64,000 bases of DNA from Trametes villosa (taxonomy: Eukaryota > Basidiomycota > Agaricomycetes > Polyporales > Polyporaceae): assembly GCA_002964805.2 (NCBI GenBank), contig PUDQ02000014.1, positions 434,001 through 498,000 of the forward strand. Reading direction: 5' to 3'. Of this stretch, positions 1-11,461 are shown piece after piece (positions within the stretch are counted from its first letter, which is position 1; each line of letters begins with the position of its first letter). The translations under genes and the position numbers were made by a program. The notes beneath the pieces were generated by a model. It was not told the DNA's origin. It worked only from the letters and a program-made list of their open reading frames with translations, and ran no database searches.

Positions 1-719
1 AGGCTGGATGTCAAGGAAAACGGGAATGCGCACCGTATATACATCTCTAGATCTCACGGTCACCCGAGCGCCCTAGAGAGAGATACTTGCGAAGTGGTTG
101 AGCTGCGAGTGCTGGGAGCGGCAGAAGAGCGATGGGCGTTAGTGAACAGCGACGCACTCAGGGTGCCCGGGGTCCCCTCGTCCTCCAGCGCTGCGCCACC
201 GCACGGTCAGACCGTTTCTAAATTCGAATTTTCTTCCACCCGCACACCGAGGACGACATCCCTTGCACCCGAGACTTACGAGAACAGATGGCAAGACTGA
301 TTCGATGTACGGGAGCAATCAATCTCGCCCACCCGCATGAACTGCGGCGCGATCCAGTCCATGACGCGCATCTCATCCGAATCTGAGCTGAGGCCTCCCG
401 TCTACCTGAGCGATATCGGCATTACCACAGACTCGGTTCCCGCGGGGATACCTCCGCGCACTGCAAGGTACGTACCCTTCCTGGTGACGCTCAGGAGGGT
501 TTTCGTTCGAGCTTCGCCGCCGCTGTCGGCCCGGTCCGACTGTAGGAAGCCGAAGCACAAATGGCCTCTCCCTGTCGCCTCTCGACGTCGATGCGTATGT
601 CATCCGCCGTCCTGCTCGGCTTCCGTCTAGTTGCGTCACGGAATTGTACGACTAGCTGACACCCTCAGCAAACTACTGGGTCTACGTACCGCAGAGCTCT
701 CTGGACGTGCGAGTGCAAA
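1..719. other. intergenic, nothing recognised
   Basis: Only short overlapping open frames on both strands, none with a recognisable motif or a convincing splice pattern. The stretch just before 720 is presumably the promoter of the P450 gene, but no clear TATA element was seen. Confidence 0.5.
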
Positions 720-2942
720 ATGTTACAGGTGCTGAGCCTGCAGTCTTCGACTTCCGCTGTACTGGCGGTATCCCTCCTAGGCGGGTTCTTCATCTGTACC
801 TTCTTCCTTACCGTGAAGAGAAAGAAATTTCTCTATCCTCCTGGACCGCCTGGCAACTTCCTCTTTGGCAACATCCTAAGCGTTCCTCCCGAAGGTACAT
901 GGGTGAAGTTCACGGAGCTCAAGGAGGTCTACGGTGCGCACGTCGCTCATAACAGCGCGCTCAACTCTTGACGGACTCTAGCAGGGGATCTCCTTTTCTT
1001 TCACGGACTGGGGAACCATATCCTCGTTCTGAACACTCTCCAGGCCATCCATGATCTCCTCGACAAGAGAGGCGCCATCTACTCCGATCGCCCGTCGTTT
1101 ACTGTTGTAGGAGAACTCATGGGACTGGGTCAGGTGCGTCTGTACATAACCTTCTGATCTCAAGTTCTAGTAATGTAACGGGCTCATTTCCAGAGCATGC
1201 CACTGCTATCGTACGGGGAGGAGTGGAAAGCGAATCGAAAGCTTACCCACAGCGGCCTAAGCCCCGGTGTCGTGAAGCGATACTATCCCGTTCAGGAGGA
1301 CCTCGCCGCGCTGCTGGCTCTGGCGTTCGTCGAGAAACCGGAGCAGTTCTTCAGCGAAGTCAGACTGTAAGTGCCACGTCGTAACCATGATATTCTCCTT
1401 CTCAACGTAGCGATCAGGTCCGCGTCGCGTCTCATCCTATCCATTACCTACGGTATAAGTGTAGACACCGCAAATAGCGAGGTAGGTTAGGTTCAGCCCA
1501 GACAGCACCCTTTTTCCAGTCTGAAATAAGACCGGTGTAGTATATCTCGCATGCGGAAGACACGATGCACATGATCAGCGAGGCGACCGTCCCCGGAGCG
1601 TTCCTATGCGATCTCATCCCAAGCAGTAAGTCTCCCAGCCGCCCACTCTCCTGCCAAAACTAATCTTTGCTTCTCTCAGTGAAACACCTGCCTTCACGGA
1701 TGCCCTTCCACAAATACGCAAAAAGAGGGCGGGAGATGATCGAACGGCTCGTCACGAAGCCATTCGAGCACGTCGTCCGCGAAATGGTGTGCCGTCTCCC
1801 TCGCACACCTTGCTTTGCGCTTTTGACTGACTCGGCGGATGTCTGCAGGCAGCGGGGACCGCGCCGCCTTCGTTCACGCACGACCTGCTCAGCACGCCGG
1901 GCGCGGAGGACCCGGCGCTGCGACACCACATCAAGTGGACGGCCGGTTCTCTATATGGAGGTGAGCGAATATACCTACTTAGTACCGGCGCACAGACTCC
2001 TTTTGCTTATTCTCTCACTCTCACAGCCGGAGGAGAGACGGTAAGGGACCCTAACTGCTGTGGATGTTACATAGTCAAACTGACGTGCCGTGAAGACATA
2101 CGCGACAGTGCTCAACTGCATCATGGCGATGGCGCTGCATCCCAACGTGCTACGCAAGGCCCAGGACGAGCTCGACCGTATCGTTGGGACGGACCGGATG
2201 CCCTGCATTGGCGACCGCGCCGACCTGCCATACGTAGACGCGGTCATCAAGGAGACGATGCGATGGCACCCGTCGTTGCCCCTCAGTGAGTATACTACGC
2301 CACGCATTATATGCCTGTGTTGAACGATCATGTACAGGTATCGCGCGCGCGACTGCGGCCGACGACGTCTATGAAGGCTTCAGCATTCCGAAGGGCACCA
2401 TCGTCATCCCCAACGTCTGGTACGTCCCAAGGGCACCCCGCCTCAGCGTGTCATTCCTCATCCCTAAGACGAAATGCAGGGCGATCGCGCTTGAACCCAA
2501 GGGCCCATACGACCCGCACGACTTCGTCCCCGAGCGGTTCCTCGTCGCCGACCCCGCGGACATGCCCACAGACCCGGCCGTCTGGGCGTTCGGTTTCGCG
2601 CGCCGGTGAGCCCACACCCATCGCCCTCGTCCCAGAGGTCCCGACTCCTCAGTCTGACATACGTTGCAGGATATGTCCGGGGAAGTACCTCGCGGAGAAC
2701 TCTGTGTTCATCCTCATCGCGACGATCCTGGCCATGTTCGACGTCCACCCGCTGGAGGGTGCGGAGCTGCGGCCGAAGTTCACGAAGGGGCTTGTCAGGT
2801 CAGCACGATTTTGTCGATCGCTGGTGCGTGGGCGCTGACCAGTTGGCGCAGCTACCCCGAGCCGTTCGAGTGCACAATCACTGTGCGCTCGGAGGCGAAG
2901 AGGGCGCAGATACTCGCGCGGGCTGGACTGTGTGCTGTGTAG
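720..2942 (+). CDS. cytochrome P450 monooxygenase, 13 exons
   Basis: Membrane-anchored heme monooxygenase; probably acts on a lipophilic metabolite at the ER. The model has exons 720-933, 985-1133, 1194-1366, 1418-1481, 1541-1625, 1680-1786, 1849-1960, 2027-2040, 2096-2285, 2338-2419, 2480-2605, 2670-2798 and 2852-2942. They sum to 512 codons with every phase consistent (511 aa). Visible landmarks are an N-terminal hydrophobic anchor (about residues 10-30), a hinge LYPPGPPG, an I-helix AGGETT split over a 14-nt micro-exon, a K-helix ETMR, FVPERF, and the heme loop [14 protein letters not shown] whose Cys is the heme ligand. The loop has Ala where most P450s have Gly (FGxGRxxC). Length is normal for fungal P450s. 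It resembles the broad CYP64-like group of basidiomycetes, but I cannot assign a CYP family. It converges on the UbiA gene, with 381 bp between stop codons. The substrate is unknown. Confidence 0.93.
2027..2040 (+). other. 14-nt micro-exon of the P450 gene
   Basis: This exon carries the core of the I-helix oxygen-activation motif (AGGET). It is flanked by a 66-bp intron (1961-2026) and a 55-bp intron (2041-2095, with CTAAC near its start). Skipping it removes 14 nt and shifts the frame, so its splicing decides whether a functional enzyme is made. Confidence 0.8.
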
Positions 2943-3323
2943 CGTCGCTTGGACAACTTCATATCGCGCTGTATTCCCATCTCGTCTCACAATTACGGGT
3001 TTACGCAAGGGTACCCCAAAATTCGATCTTGCTATATACCGTAGTTACAACTATACGCACACACTGAGCTCAGGCCGATTTGGCTGTACACTGTCTGATA
3101 ATACAACATCCCGGCCTATGCCGGCGCATACATGATGAACGGAACCCCGAAGCTGCCAAGCATGATACCGGCACTCCACCCCGACAGCAGAAGATGCGCG
3201 ATTCTCGCGGGTACTATATGCATACACCTGGACGACCCCCTAAAGTACAGATTGATAGAGTCAAGACGCGAAGGCCGCGATTCTCGCGCGGATGGGCATG
3301 ATGTGCGCAAACGTTAACCACAC
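2943..3323. other. convergent 3' intergenic region
   Basis: Lies between the stop codons of the P450 (+) and UbiA (-) genes. It must hold the 3' ends of both transcripts. Open frames here have no recognisable motif. Confidence 0.5.
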
Positions 3324-4436
3324 CTACCGAGCCGCCGTCATCAGCACCCGCCCCACATGCTCCGAGTCATCCTTCTCAGCACTCACATTGTAGAACACGT
3401 ACGACGCCTTGTCCTCCTCCGGCGTGCGCAGCACGAAGTACCGCAGCGCGACGAACGCGCCGAGGCCGACGAACGCGGCGCCGCACAGCGCGCCGACGTC
3501 CCAGAACCACGCGAGGAAGAGCGACCAGCCGGAGATGGCGAGGAGCGTCGCCACGCGCGCGAGCCGCGGCGCGCGGATGGGGAACGTCTGCCGGCCGAGC
3601 GCGCTGTCGCCCTCGACGTCCGCGAAGTCCTGCGCCTGGATGGTCGTGAAGATCAGGACCCCGCTCAGGCAGATCGCGGTCGCCGAGACGGAGTCCACGT
3701 CGCGCGCGCTGCCTGCAGTTCCCCGTTCAATGCAGAGTGCAGAATGTAGGATGCGGGAAGATGAGAAGGTGAGAAGGTAAGAAGATGTCGAGGGGCTCCG
3801 CAGAGAAGAGAGCGGGACGCACCCATCAGCTTCGTCGCACCGATCTCGAGCGTCGTGTACCCGCCGATGTTGCACAGGCTCTTGCCGACGTAGTGCCCGG
3901 AGAGCCCCAGCTCGTCATACAGAAGCGTGGTCACGACGAGGCCGAGCGTCGTGAGGGCAAGGTCCGGCCCGTACGCGGTGGAGTAGCACAGACACAGCGC
4001 GACGACTGCCCACCGGAGAGCGGTGGCCTGCCCTTCGGTGAGGCGTCCCGCGGGGAGCGGGCGCCAGGGCTTGTTGACGGCGTCCTCGGCGCTGCTCCGC
4101 GCCTGGTTGGAGACGTTGCACATGAGCTGGTGCAGCCAGATCCAACTCATCGCGGGGAGCAGGCGGACGGTTGAATGCAAGGGTGCGGTGGCACATGCGA
4201 ACATGGTCTAGCCGATGGGGGTTGAGGTCGTGTAACTCGATAATGATATCGGTGTAGGCACGTACTATTGGCACCAAAATCGTCTTGAGGTCCGCCATGG
4301 TGAACAGCAAGGCGGTATGCGCATGATACTTGACCGAGCGTCGTAGACCCACTAGTGCCGCCCCGAACGACGCGACGGGGAGCGTCGTGCCGATGGCGAG
4401 AGTCGGAGGGAGAGATAGCGCAGGTGTCGAAGTCAT
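3324..4436 (-). CDS. UbiA-family prenyltransferase / membrane terpene cyclase
   Basis: Integral membrane enzyme of the UbiA superfamily, whose members transfer a prenyl diphosphate to an acceptor or, in some fungal cases (the Fma-TC type), cyclise it. Exons 4436-4266, 4207-3823 and 3712-3324 give 315 codons (314 aa) in consistent phase; the two introns are 58 and 110 bp. Several hydrophobic helices are visible. The second Asp-rich motif is canonical (QDFADVEGD). The first ends in the family-typical NKPWRPLPAGR, but the usual NDxxDxxxD just before it is instead N-x2-NQ-x5-ED. Length fits the family. Its neighbours (P450, acyltransferase, AKR, GMC) suggest specialised metabolism rather than ubiquinone or heme synthesis. 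Housekeeping COQ2 or COX10 is less likely because no mitochondrial presequence is apparent. Cyclase versus transferase cannot be decided from sequence. Confidence 0.85.
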
Positions 4437-6370
4437 TGCGGGCGAGACGAAAGACGAAAGCGGCCACAGTTCCCCCCAAAACGTGCACGACTTCGTTCAT
4501 ATAGCAGGGTGCGGACTCGTCCCGCAACGTATCGACCGCGCTCGCTCGCCCAAAGTGGCTGTTCCAGAGTTTCATGCAGCGTCGCGGAATCCGCAGAGAT
4601 GCCATATTGCCCGGTCGAGGACCGCAATTGAAGGTTGTACTTGGGTGGGGCGCCGTCGAGCACCATCAGAAGCCGCGCCCAAGGACCGCGGACAGCGCCC
4701 CTGTGGAGTTGCTAGATCCAGCGCACAGGCGGCCCGCCAGAATGAGGGGTTTCAACCCCGGCTGGTACAGGCAGGACTCCACCTATCGGAAGTCTGACTG
4801 TTCGGATACATGCGGTAGATGATGACGCACATGGAGGGTGTCTTTCCTAGTGACCAGCGGGATAGTGTAATAATCAACGAGGGTTGTCGGTGAGCGGTGT
4901 TCGGAACCTACAGTGTCGGCCTTGCGGATATCAGGAGCTGCAATTTCCGTTCTCTCTGCATGTCGTCTCACCCGGCGCATACATGCACCAAGATTGTGGT
5001 AAGCGGTCGCGGTCCCCTGCGTGTACAGAAAGCTGCTCCGGCCTGCTTCGACCGCAGTGACCTGTCGAATGCGGTTGTGGCTTCTTCGAAATTCGCTGGG
5101 CCCGTTCTAAATCGTCCGTCTATACCGGTAGCTTGATACAGACTTCCGTCTTGTCAGCCGTGTTATTGGAGCGGGGCGCACAAGTTCTGTACTCCGCTGC
5201 TTCCCGTTTGCTTCCCGTTATTCTTGAAGAAGACTAGGTCATGGGTAGAGCCGCCTCACCGCTGTTCGCGGGGAGGGGCCTATACGACTCCGATCTGCTT
5301 CTGCCCTGCGATACCGATTCACGAAGCACTCCTAGCTTCCGCAGAAGTTTGGTGCATCCTGGGTTGGTCCTATGATGAGATGCGTCACTATCATTCGCGG
5401 CCTCCTCGGAGGGTCCGAGACACGAAGGGAGGTGTTACCTCGCTTTGCATCCGGGTTCTAGTGCGTCCGCAGCGAAGGTGACGGGGTCGGTATGCCTGAA
5501 AGAGTGACCGGAAACGCGCAGCCGGCAAGAGAAATCCGGCGAGAGAACCAAGAATCCCTGTTACTCCGCTTCCTGGGCGTCGCGCCGGTCTCTTCTTGCG
5601 CGGTCCGAGCGGTAGCGGATAGACCAGCCCGAGCGCCGAGGTTTCTAGACGTGCTGCACCCCCGCGGAGTGCTGCTTGGGACCCACGGATGTTATTTTGC
5701 GTACCTGTAGGTGCGCTGGAAGGCTTTGCAGCGTCAAGATAGGACGCCAGCCCAGTGCGAAGGCGTCGTCTTCGGCAAGTCGAGATGCTGGGCCTGTCGC
5801 TCGCAATCGCACCAGAGGGAGACTCGACTCACTCAAGCGCGCCCGGCCGAGGTCAAGGAGCAGCGCAAGCATAAGCTAACAACACCCTCACTTCCCGTAG
5901 GTTTTTTTGCGTGTAGAGGAGCTGCCGAAAGCGACCGACGATAACAACCGAGAGTTCGTCATCGTGGTATGAAGCCAAGGAGAAGCGCGCGCCAAAACTC
6001 GAAACATCGGCGCATCACAAATGCATCAAGTGACTGCGAAAGCGAACAAGTCGATAGCGAGCCGGAACAACCTCAAGCAGGGGTGCACAGCTGATAAATG
6101 AGGATTGAAACGTTTAGAAACTTGAACACAGACACGCATAGACGGCGGAGCTCTCTACAGTGGGGGAGTAGGTAGACACCGTTTGCCTGGAGAAGTGGGG
6201 GCACATCGCGGGAGGTATGTCATTGTAGAGGAGAGGACCGCGCCATCGAGCCCTCATATGGCTGTCACCGCGTTCGAAGAGTCATCCTGCATATATCAGT
6301 CGTGTCAGCGCGTCATCGTCGTCGGAGACGAGATACACCAGCCCACCTTCAAGATACCTGTAGTCGGATA
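4437..6370. other. gene-free stretch
   Basis: About 1.9 kb between the UbiA start and the DUF6534 copy 1 stop. Only short open frames without motifs. There is a small direct repeat of GCTTCCCGTT near 5200-5217. No tRNA or repeat family was recognised. Part of it must be the UbiA promoter. Confidence 0.5.
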
Positions 6371-8244
6371 CTAGCCTCTGTCCAAGTCGTTCGCAGCGTC
6401 CACCCGGCTGTGCACCGACGAGTCCTGCTTCTACAAGAACGCGAATCAGTACTAATGCAGAATTTCATGCCAGGAACGCTGATGCTTACCCCCACTGCCG
6501 TAGAGTCCCCGGTGGCGTCTGTCTTCACGTTCTGCAACGCGAGGCTGCCCGCGCCCGTCTCGCCGTCCACGTACGGGTGGAACTCGATGTCCACCTTGCG
6601 GACATAGTTGCGCGCATTGAGGTTTCCGAGCAGCGTGTTGACGTAGAGCGGGCTCAGCGGGAACTCGAAGGCGCAGAACTGGAGGCCTGTCGGGAACGCC
6701 GCGATCTGCATGTCCGTCAAGTCAGTCCCTACAAAGCTCTGAAGCGAAATGATACGTACCAAACTGAAGTCGACGACCGCAACGATGGCGGTCCACAAGC
6801 CTGTGATGATCGTGATCATGATCAGGCGAAAGAACATCTTCTCGGAGCTAAGGCGACATTACGAACTTGCGTAGGGGAACGGCATGCGCAACATGCTTTC
6901 TTCGTACCTGCTGAAGGGCGAGCGGCGGTTCTTTGACAGGAAGTACACCATGGCTACCGCGATGATGACGTCGATGACCGCGCTGGTCGCGCGCACGGCC
7001 ATTTCGAAACCCTACAGGGTGCATGAGGAGAGGAGTACGGACAGAGGGCGGCCTACGTACGATCATGCGAGGTGTTGATAGTACAGATTCCGATTTCGCG
7101 CCAAACCTGAACCAGTACAGATTTCGTTTGACGCGTCGTAGGAGGAAGCGTCCGTACTCACAGCCATATGTCGTAAGCTAAAATCATTAATCAGCAATGC
7201 ATATGGTGTTGAGGAAATGCGAGACGTACGGATTTGCACGACTACATAAACATGACGAACAGTCAGCCCGGGGACGCAGCGGAAACATGTTCAAAACTCA
7301 CAAAGCGGCCACAGACACAGCGGGATCTACAGCCGTACAGGAATGCATGAGAGAAATACTAACTTCTTGATCGAACGACTCACCATGATTATAGGAAGAA
7401 TCAGCTTCTTCCCGCTGACTGCGCCAGGAGGTCAGGAATGCTGCGTAGCTGAAAGATTTCCGAGTCGGTGAAGCACGCACATAGGTAGATACGGTGCAGG
7501 AAGAACGCCTGGACGGCCAGGGCAACGATACCGGAAACCCATCCGTGGTGCTGTACAAATAGTTGGAGCGTATGAGCGTTTTACGATTCTCAGAGCGTAC
7601 CACAAGGGGACTATGAAGGGATATCAGTGACGATGTACATCGGACGCGTATATCGAGGGCACTCACGGCTGAGTGACGCTTAGCTCGGCGAGCGAACCCC
7701 ATTTCAAGATGAGGGTCGGGAACACTGGGAGAGTTTATCAACACCGCCCGTAATGCATTCAAGCAGAAGGACGCGTACCCGATGAGAGTAACAAAATCTC
7801 GTTGGCAGTGTCGAAGAGCCTGAAGTGTGGATGTTAGCTATCAGTACGGTCTCAATGAACCGGGCTCAGCACCAAACAAATGCGACCTATTCAGGGAGTA
7901 GACCTCGTAAGAGCTGAGTTACTTTCGCGAGACGGACGTGTATACGTACGAAGCACCGCAGGGAGAGGGGATCCTTGCCGTAGCTGCGCTCGGATTGCCA
8001 TGTTAGCATCCGTAGTCGAACGTTCTAAATCCTGCGACCTACTTCAAGTAGTACATGAACCTGATGAGGCCCGGAAACGTCAGACAGAGCAAGAACGCAA
8101 GTGACGAGCGAAAACTCACAGCTGCATGCACGATATCCCCCATATGACGCATGAGAAAAATGAGCCAATGAGGATGGCCCCGAACGAGGGCATGAGGTTC
8201 AGGATGAACTCATTTTCGGGCGCAGCGGGCGTAGTGCTGTTCAT
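6371..8244 (-). CDS. DUF6534 multi-pass membrane protein, copy 1
   Basis: Fungal-specific multi-helix membrane protein with a C-terminal DUF6534 region; the family's function is unknown. The ATG at 8244 begins an N-terminus nearly identical in pattern to copy 2, including LNLMPSFGAILIGS and VIWGISCMQL. It is followed by many tiny exons (FMYYLK; YGKDPLSLRCF; FDTANEILLLSS; KWGSLAELSVTQP; HHGWVSGIVALAVQ; LSGKKLILPIIM; YDIWL) and then the conserved block FEMAVRATSAVIDVIIA ... LSKNRRSPFSR and MFFRLIMITIITGLWTAI. The last exon ends DLDRG-stop at 6371, about 16 residues earlier than copy 2. All exons have usable GT/AG sites, so the gene looks intact. It points away from copy 2 in an inverted arrangement. 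A transporter or receptor-like role is only a guess from topology. Confidence 0.85.
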
Positions 8245-9264
8245 GACGGGCGACTACTGGACGCAAGGACGCGAATGCCGGGCGTGTCGACCTTCCTCGC
8301 GCAGAAGAGCGCGAGGCCCATGTAGGGTCTTTATGGGCCATATCTCGAAGGCCGTCTCGCACGGCACAACTGCGGGCCCCGTGCCCAGGCACCCGATGCG
8401 AGCCGTTTGGACGGTCATACAACGCTTAGCAGACAGCAGGTAGGACGATCTCGGTGTTACCAGGGCCATGTGGCTGAATGTATGCGGTAGACTCATGACG
8501 ACCGTCGTGCCTCGAGGCAGGGGTAGTGCTACACGTATTGACCACGATTCGTGGGGAGAAAGACAATCTCAGCAGACGTTGCAGTGGCGCCACTGACACG
8601 TACCCTCAAACCTTGGTGTTCTAATAACAGTCATTACGAAAATTGGCTGGTTTCTTGCCCTTACTGACACCTAGGTTTGACGTGGCCCAGTTGTCCGCGT
8701 GAGATCGCGGCTGGGCCTTGATCGTCGTCGACCGTCTTTAACATTCTCAAGTCGTGCGCCCTCAGACAGGTGACTAGTGGTCATAATCAGGGTGTTATAG
8801 ATAAGTACCGAGAACAGGTGAAGACTTGGTACGGTCGTAGACAAGGAGTCCTCCCGCGAAGAACGGCATTCGCGTAAGGGCACTTTTCGGGGTCCGGGTC
8901 CGTGCACGCTGATCGATTGATCGGCTACTCGCCGTTCTAAGAAAACGTGAACTTTCTTCTGCTCCACTACCACATAGGACGCCGCGGTCTGACTTACACC
9001 GGCTTACACCGTAGCAGGAATGACTGGTTGTGCTAGTACCTGAAAGCCTCGCCTCCGCTGGCCACAAACCCACAAACACGCAAATGCGTCCTTGTTTAGC
9101 TATTCCAGTGCAGTATAGTACAAGCGCATGCCCACGGAGAGTTCGACGTCGTGTGGATACATATGCCAGAGAGTCCCTGCCAGTGAGATAATGCAACCTT
9201 AGCTACCAAGCAAGCTGAACGATGTCCACATACATGTAGCGGCAGATAGTGACCGCCACGTACG
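8245..9264. other. gene-free stretch with DUF6534 copy 1 promoter
   Basis: No gene recognised. The right part must hold the 3' end of the acyltransferase transcript, and the left part is upstream of DUF6534 copy 1. On the minus strand a CCATAAAG sequence (complement near 8330-8338) occupies a place like that of the CATATAAG upstream of copy 2. Confidence 0.4.
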
Positions 9265-10815
9265 TCACTCCCGGATGAACTCCCCGAAGCCCCGCTTATC
9301 CTCCCAAACCCTGCGCGGGAAGAAACCGCTCACCCAAATCCCGCCAGACGGGTCGTCCGCCCAAAGTCCAATCCAGTTCCGCAGCGGGATAGGCTGGATA
9401 CCGTTCCCCCACACGTAGAGGCACCGTACCGACCGGCGCGGCTCTTCCCCAACAACGCCGTTCCCAGTACTGTCACTCTCCTCCATCTCAGCAGACCCCG
9501 GGGTATCCGGCAGTGCGCCCGAGAAGTCGACGTCCATCAGGCGCATCTCCCGCCAGTTCGTCACGACGTCCCACTCTCCGTGCCACGGGTCGAAGAACAC
9601 CTTCTTGCGGGCCGCGTTCTGCAGGCGCCAGCGCACGAACGTCTCGACCGCCGCAGGCGTCGTCTGCGCCTCCAGCGTGCGGCGGATGTGCAGCGCGAGC
9701 GCCCCGAGGGACATTTGGGCGAGCGCGCAGACGGGGAGCGTGGGCGTGATGACCATGCAGACGGCGTTGTGAAGGAAGGGTGTGGGCAGCGCGAGGAGGT
9801 TGCGCAGGCCGGCGGTGTAGAAGACGTTGAGGGGCGCTGTCGAGGAGGTCGAGGGGTGTTTACACTGTAGGAAACGCACGTTATCACCAACCCGAACGTA
9901 CAGCGAACAAAGGCCCAGACAGACCTTGAGACAGAACGCGAGTATCGCGTCGCTCGACGACACGAACAGCCCGCTCTTCTCTCCATGCTCGCGCCGAATA
10001 TCCAGCATCGCCTGGTCCTTGATGCGCGCGACGTCCGCGGCCGGGAAGAACACGTCCCGGTTCTCGATCTCGTTGTCGAACGCCCACTCCCAGAACGCGC
10101 GCGCGTACACCACCGCGGTCTCCACGAGCGACATCGCGCGCCAGCCGTACGGCGCCGGCACCCGCCGCCCCTGCGCGTTTTGCGCGAACGGCTGGAACGG
10201 GTCTGTGTGGTCGAGCGGCGCGGGCGCCTTCTCCCCGGAGAGGATGTCGGTGAGCGCGCGGGCAATAGCTGTTACGCCGTGCCCGTCGCAGAGGATGTGG
10301 GGAACATAGAGGCCGATGAGAGACGCATCGTTGAAGGTGGTGACGTGTAGGTGGGTGATGGGGACGTCGTTCTTGAGGAGCTCGGCGACGTCGCGCGGGG
10401 CTTCGGGGATGAAGAGATGATGCGGGTTTTCTTTAACTGTGCAGCGGATGGTGTCGCTTGGCCGGGAGAACCTGTAGTGGGTGTCGATTGAGCCGGGGAT
10501 GTCCAGCGTTGCACAGCTCCCTGCAGCGGAGGGCTTGACGGGGATGTGATATTCCCAGCGCGCTGTCTTCACGGATCGGACCAGGCGTCAGTTGCACCCT
10601 GAGTGTATACCGTAGCATGATATGCTCGCCTTTTGGTCTCGGCGAAGACGGGAGACTAAGATGGGCCACGAGTGGACGAGGGACGCCCAAGCATCGAGCA
10701 CCTTTCCCGAGTCGACACGTCGGTCAAGCACCCATCCAGTGACAATGATGGAGTCGGTCGCATGGCTAGCGTCGAGCACGCCACAGGGTACTACGATGTG
10801 GGAAGAGGGCGACAT
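9265..10815 (-). CDS. BAHD-like acyltransferase (transferase family)
   Basis: CoA-dependent O/N-acyltransferase of the BAHD/trichothecene 3-O-acetyltransferase superfamily, likely cytosolic. The ATG at 10815 begins an exon ending in AWASLVHSWPILVSRLRR, the usual N-terminal helix of the family. The second exon, from 10566, gives WEYHIPVK. The catalytic motif HILCDGHG (HxxxD, with Asp before Gly) is present; the C-terminal DFGWG motif is weak (DFSG). The two exons keep frame only if the intron is 10629-10567 with a GC donor, because the nearby GT (GGTATAC) breaks the frame. A further 60-bp in-frame intron is likely at 9924-9865 (GTCTGT...CTACAG, with a TGATAAC branch). With both removed the protein is 475 aa, normal for the family. 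It lies between DUF6534 copy 1 and the AKR, and its substrate is unknown; a tailoring role in the neighbouring cluster is an inference. Confidence 0.88.
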
Positions 10816-11461
10816 GGTGGATAGGGAGCCAGGCAAGTGCGAGCGCGCGAAGGGCTGGTTAAGAGGAGTCTTATAACACGTTCATGATAGGAGAACTCGC
10901 AGTGGCGGTTAGCGTTGGTTAAGGCTCCTGCATCTGAAGGTTCGTTTTCACCGGGGCTTGCGCTCGAAGATGTTCTAAGAAGTCGCATAACGGCTTCGGG
11001 CGGCGATGAACGGTTCAATGCTGGGTTATGTTAACATGTCAACTCGCAAGTGGCCGACATGCGCGATGCTGTATGGCTTGACCGGCAGCAATACTTGCCA
11101 GCTCGGATGGTGCTAAGGGAGATAATTCCGAGCTACGCCGGGGGAGAGACCGACGTCGGTATCATGAGGACTCGGAAGGAGGATCACTGCGAAAAGAAGC
11201 TGAGACGAGTGGAGCGCGGGCGAACCCCGGAGTGACGCGGTCACGTGACCGTGCTTCTCCCGCTCCCCGGTGCCCGGGAGCAGGGCAGGTTGGGTTCTAC
11301 TATCGCGCACAGGTATTCGCGAGCATAATTTTCGCAGCTGCGGTTGTGATACAGAGATGTAGTGATGGTCGTATAGTACAGAACACATACAATCAGACGC
11401 ATACAGCGAGGTGTTCGCGTAGAGCTCGGCCGCCGTTCACCACGGAGTCGTGTCTCGAGGC
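10816..11461. other. intergenic, nothing recognised
   Basis: About 650 bp between the acyltransferase start and the AKR stop. It contains a TCACGTGA palindrome near 11240, a generic E-box-like site. No coding signal was seen. Confidence 0.5.

Noticed and set aside
9561..10265. 234-codon minus-strand open frame rich in Arg/Ser
   Set aside because: Alternative frame of the acyltransferase coding sequence.
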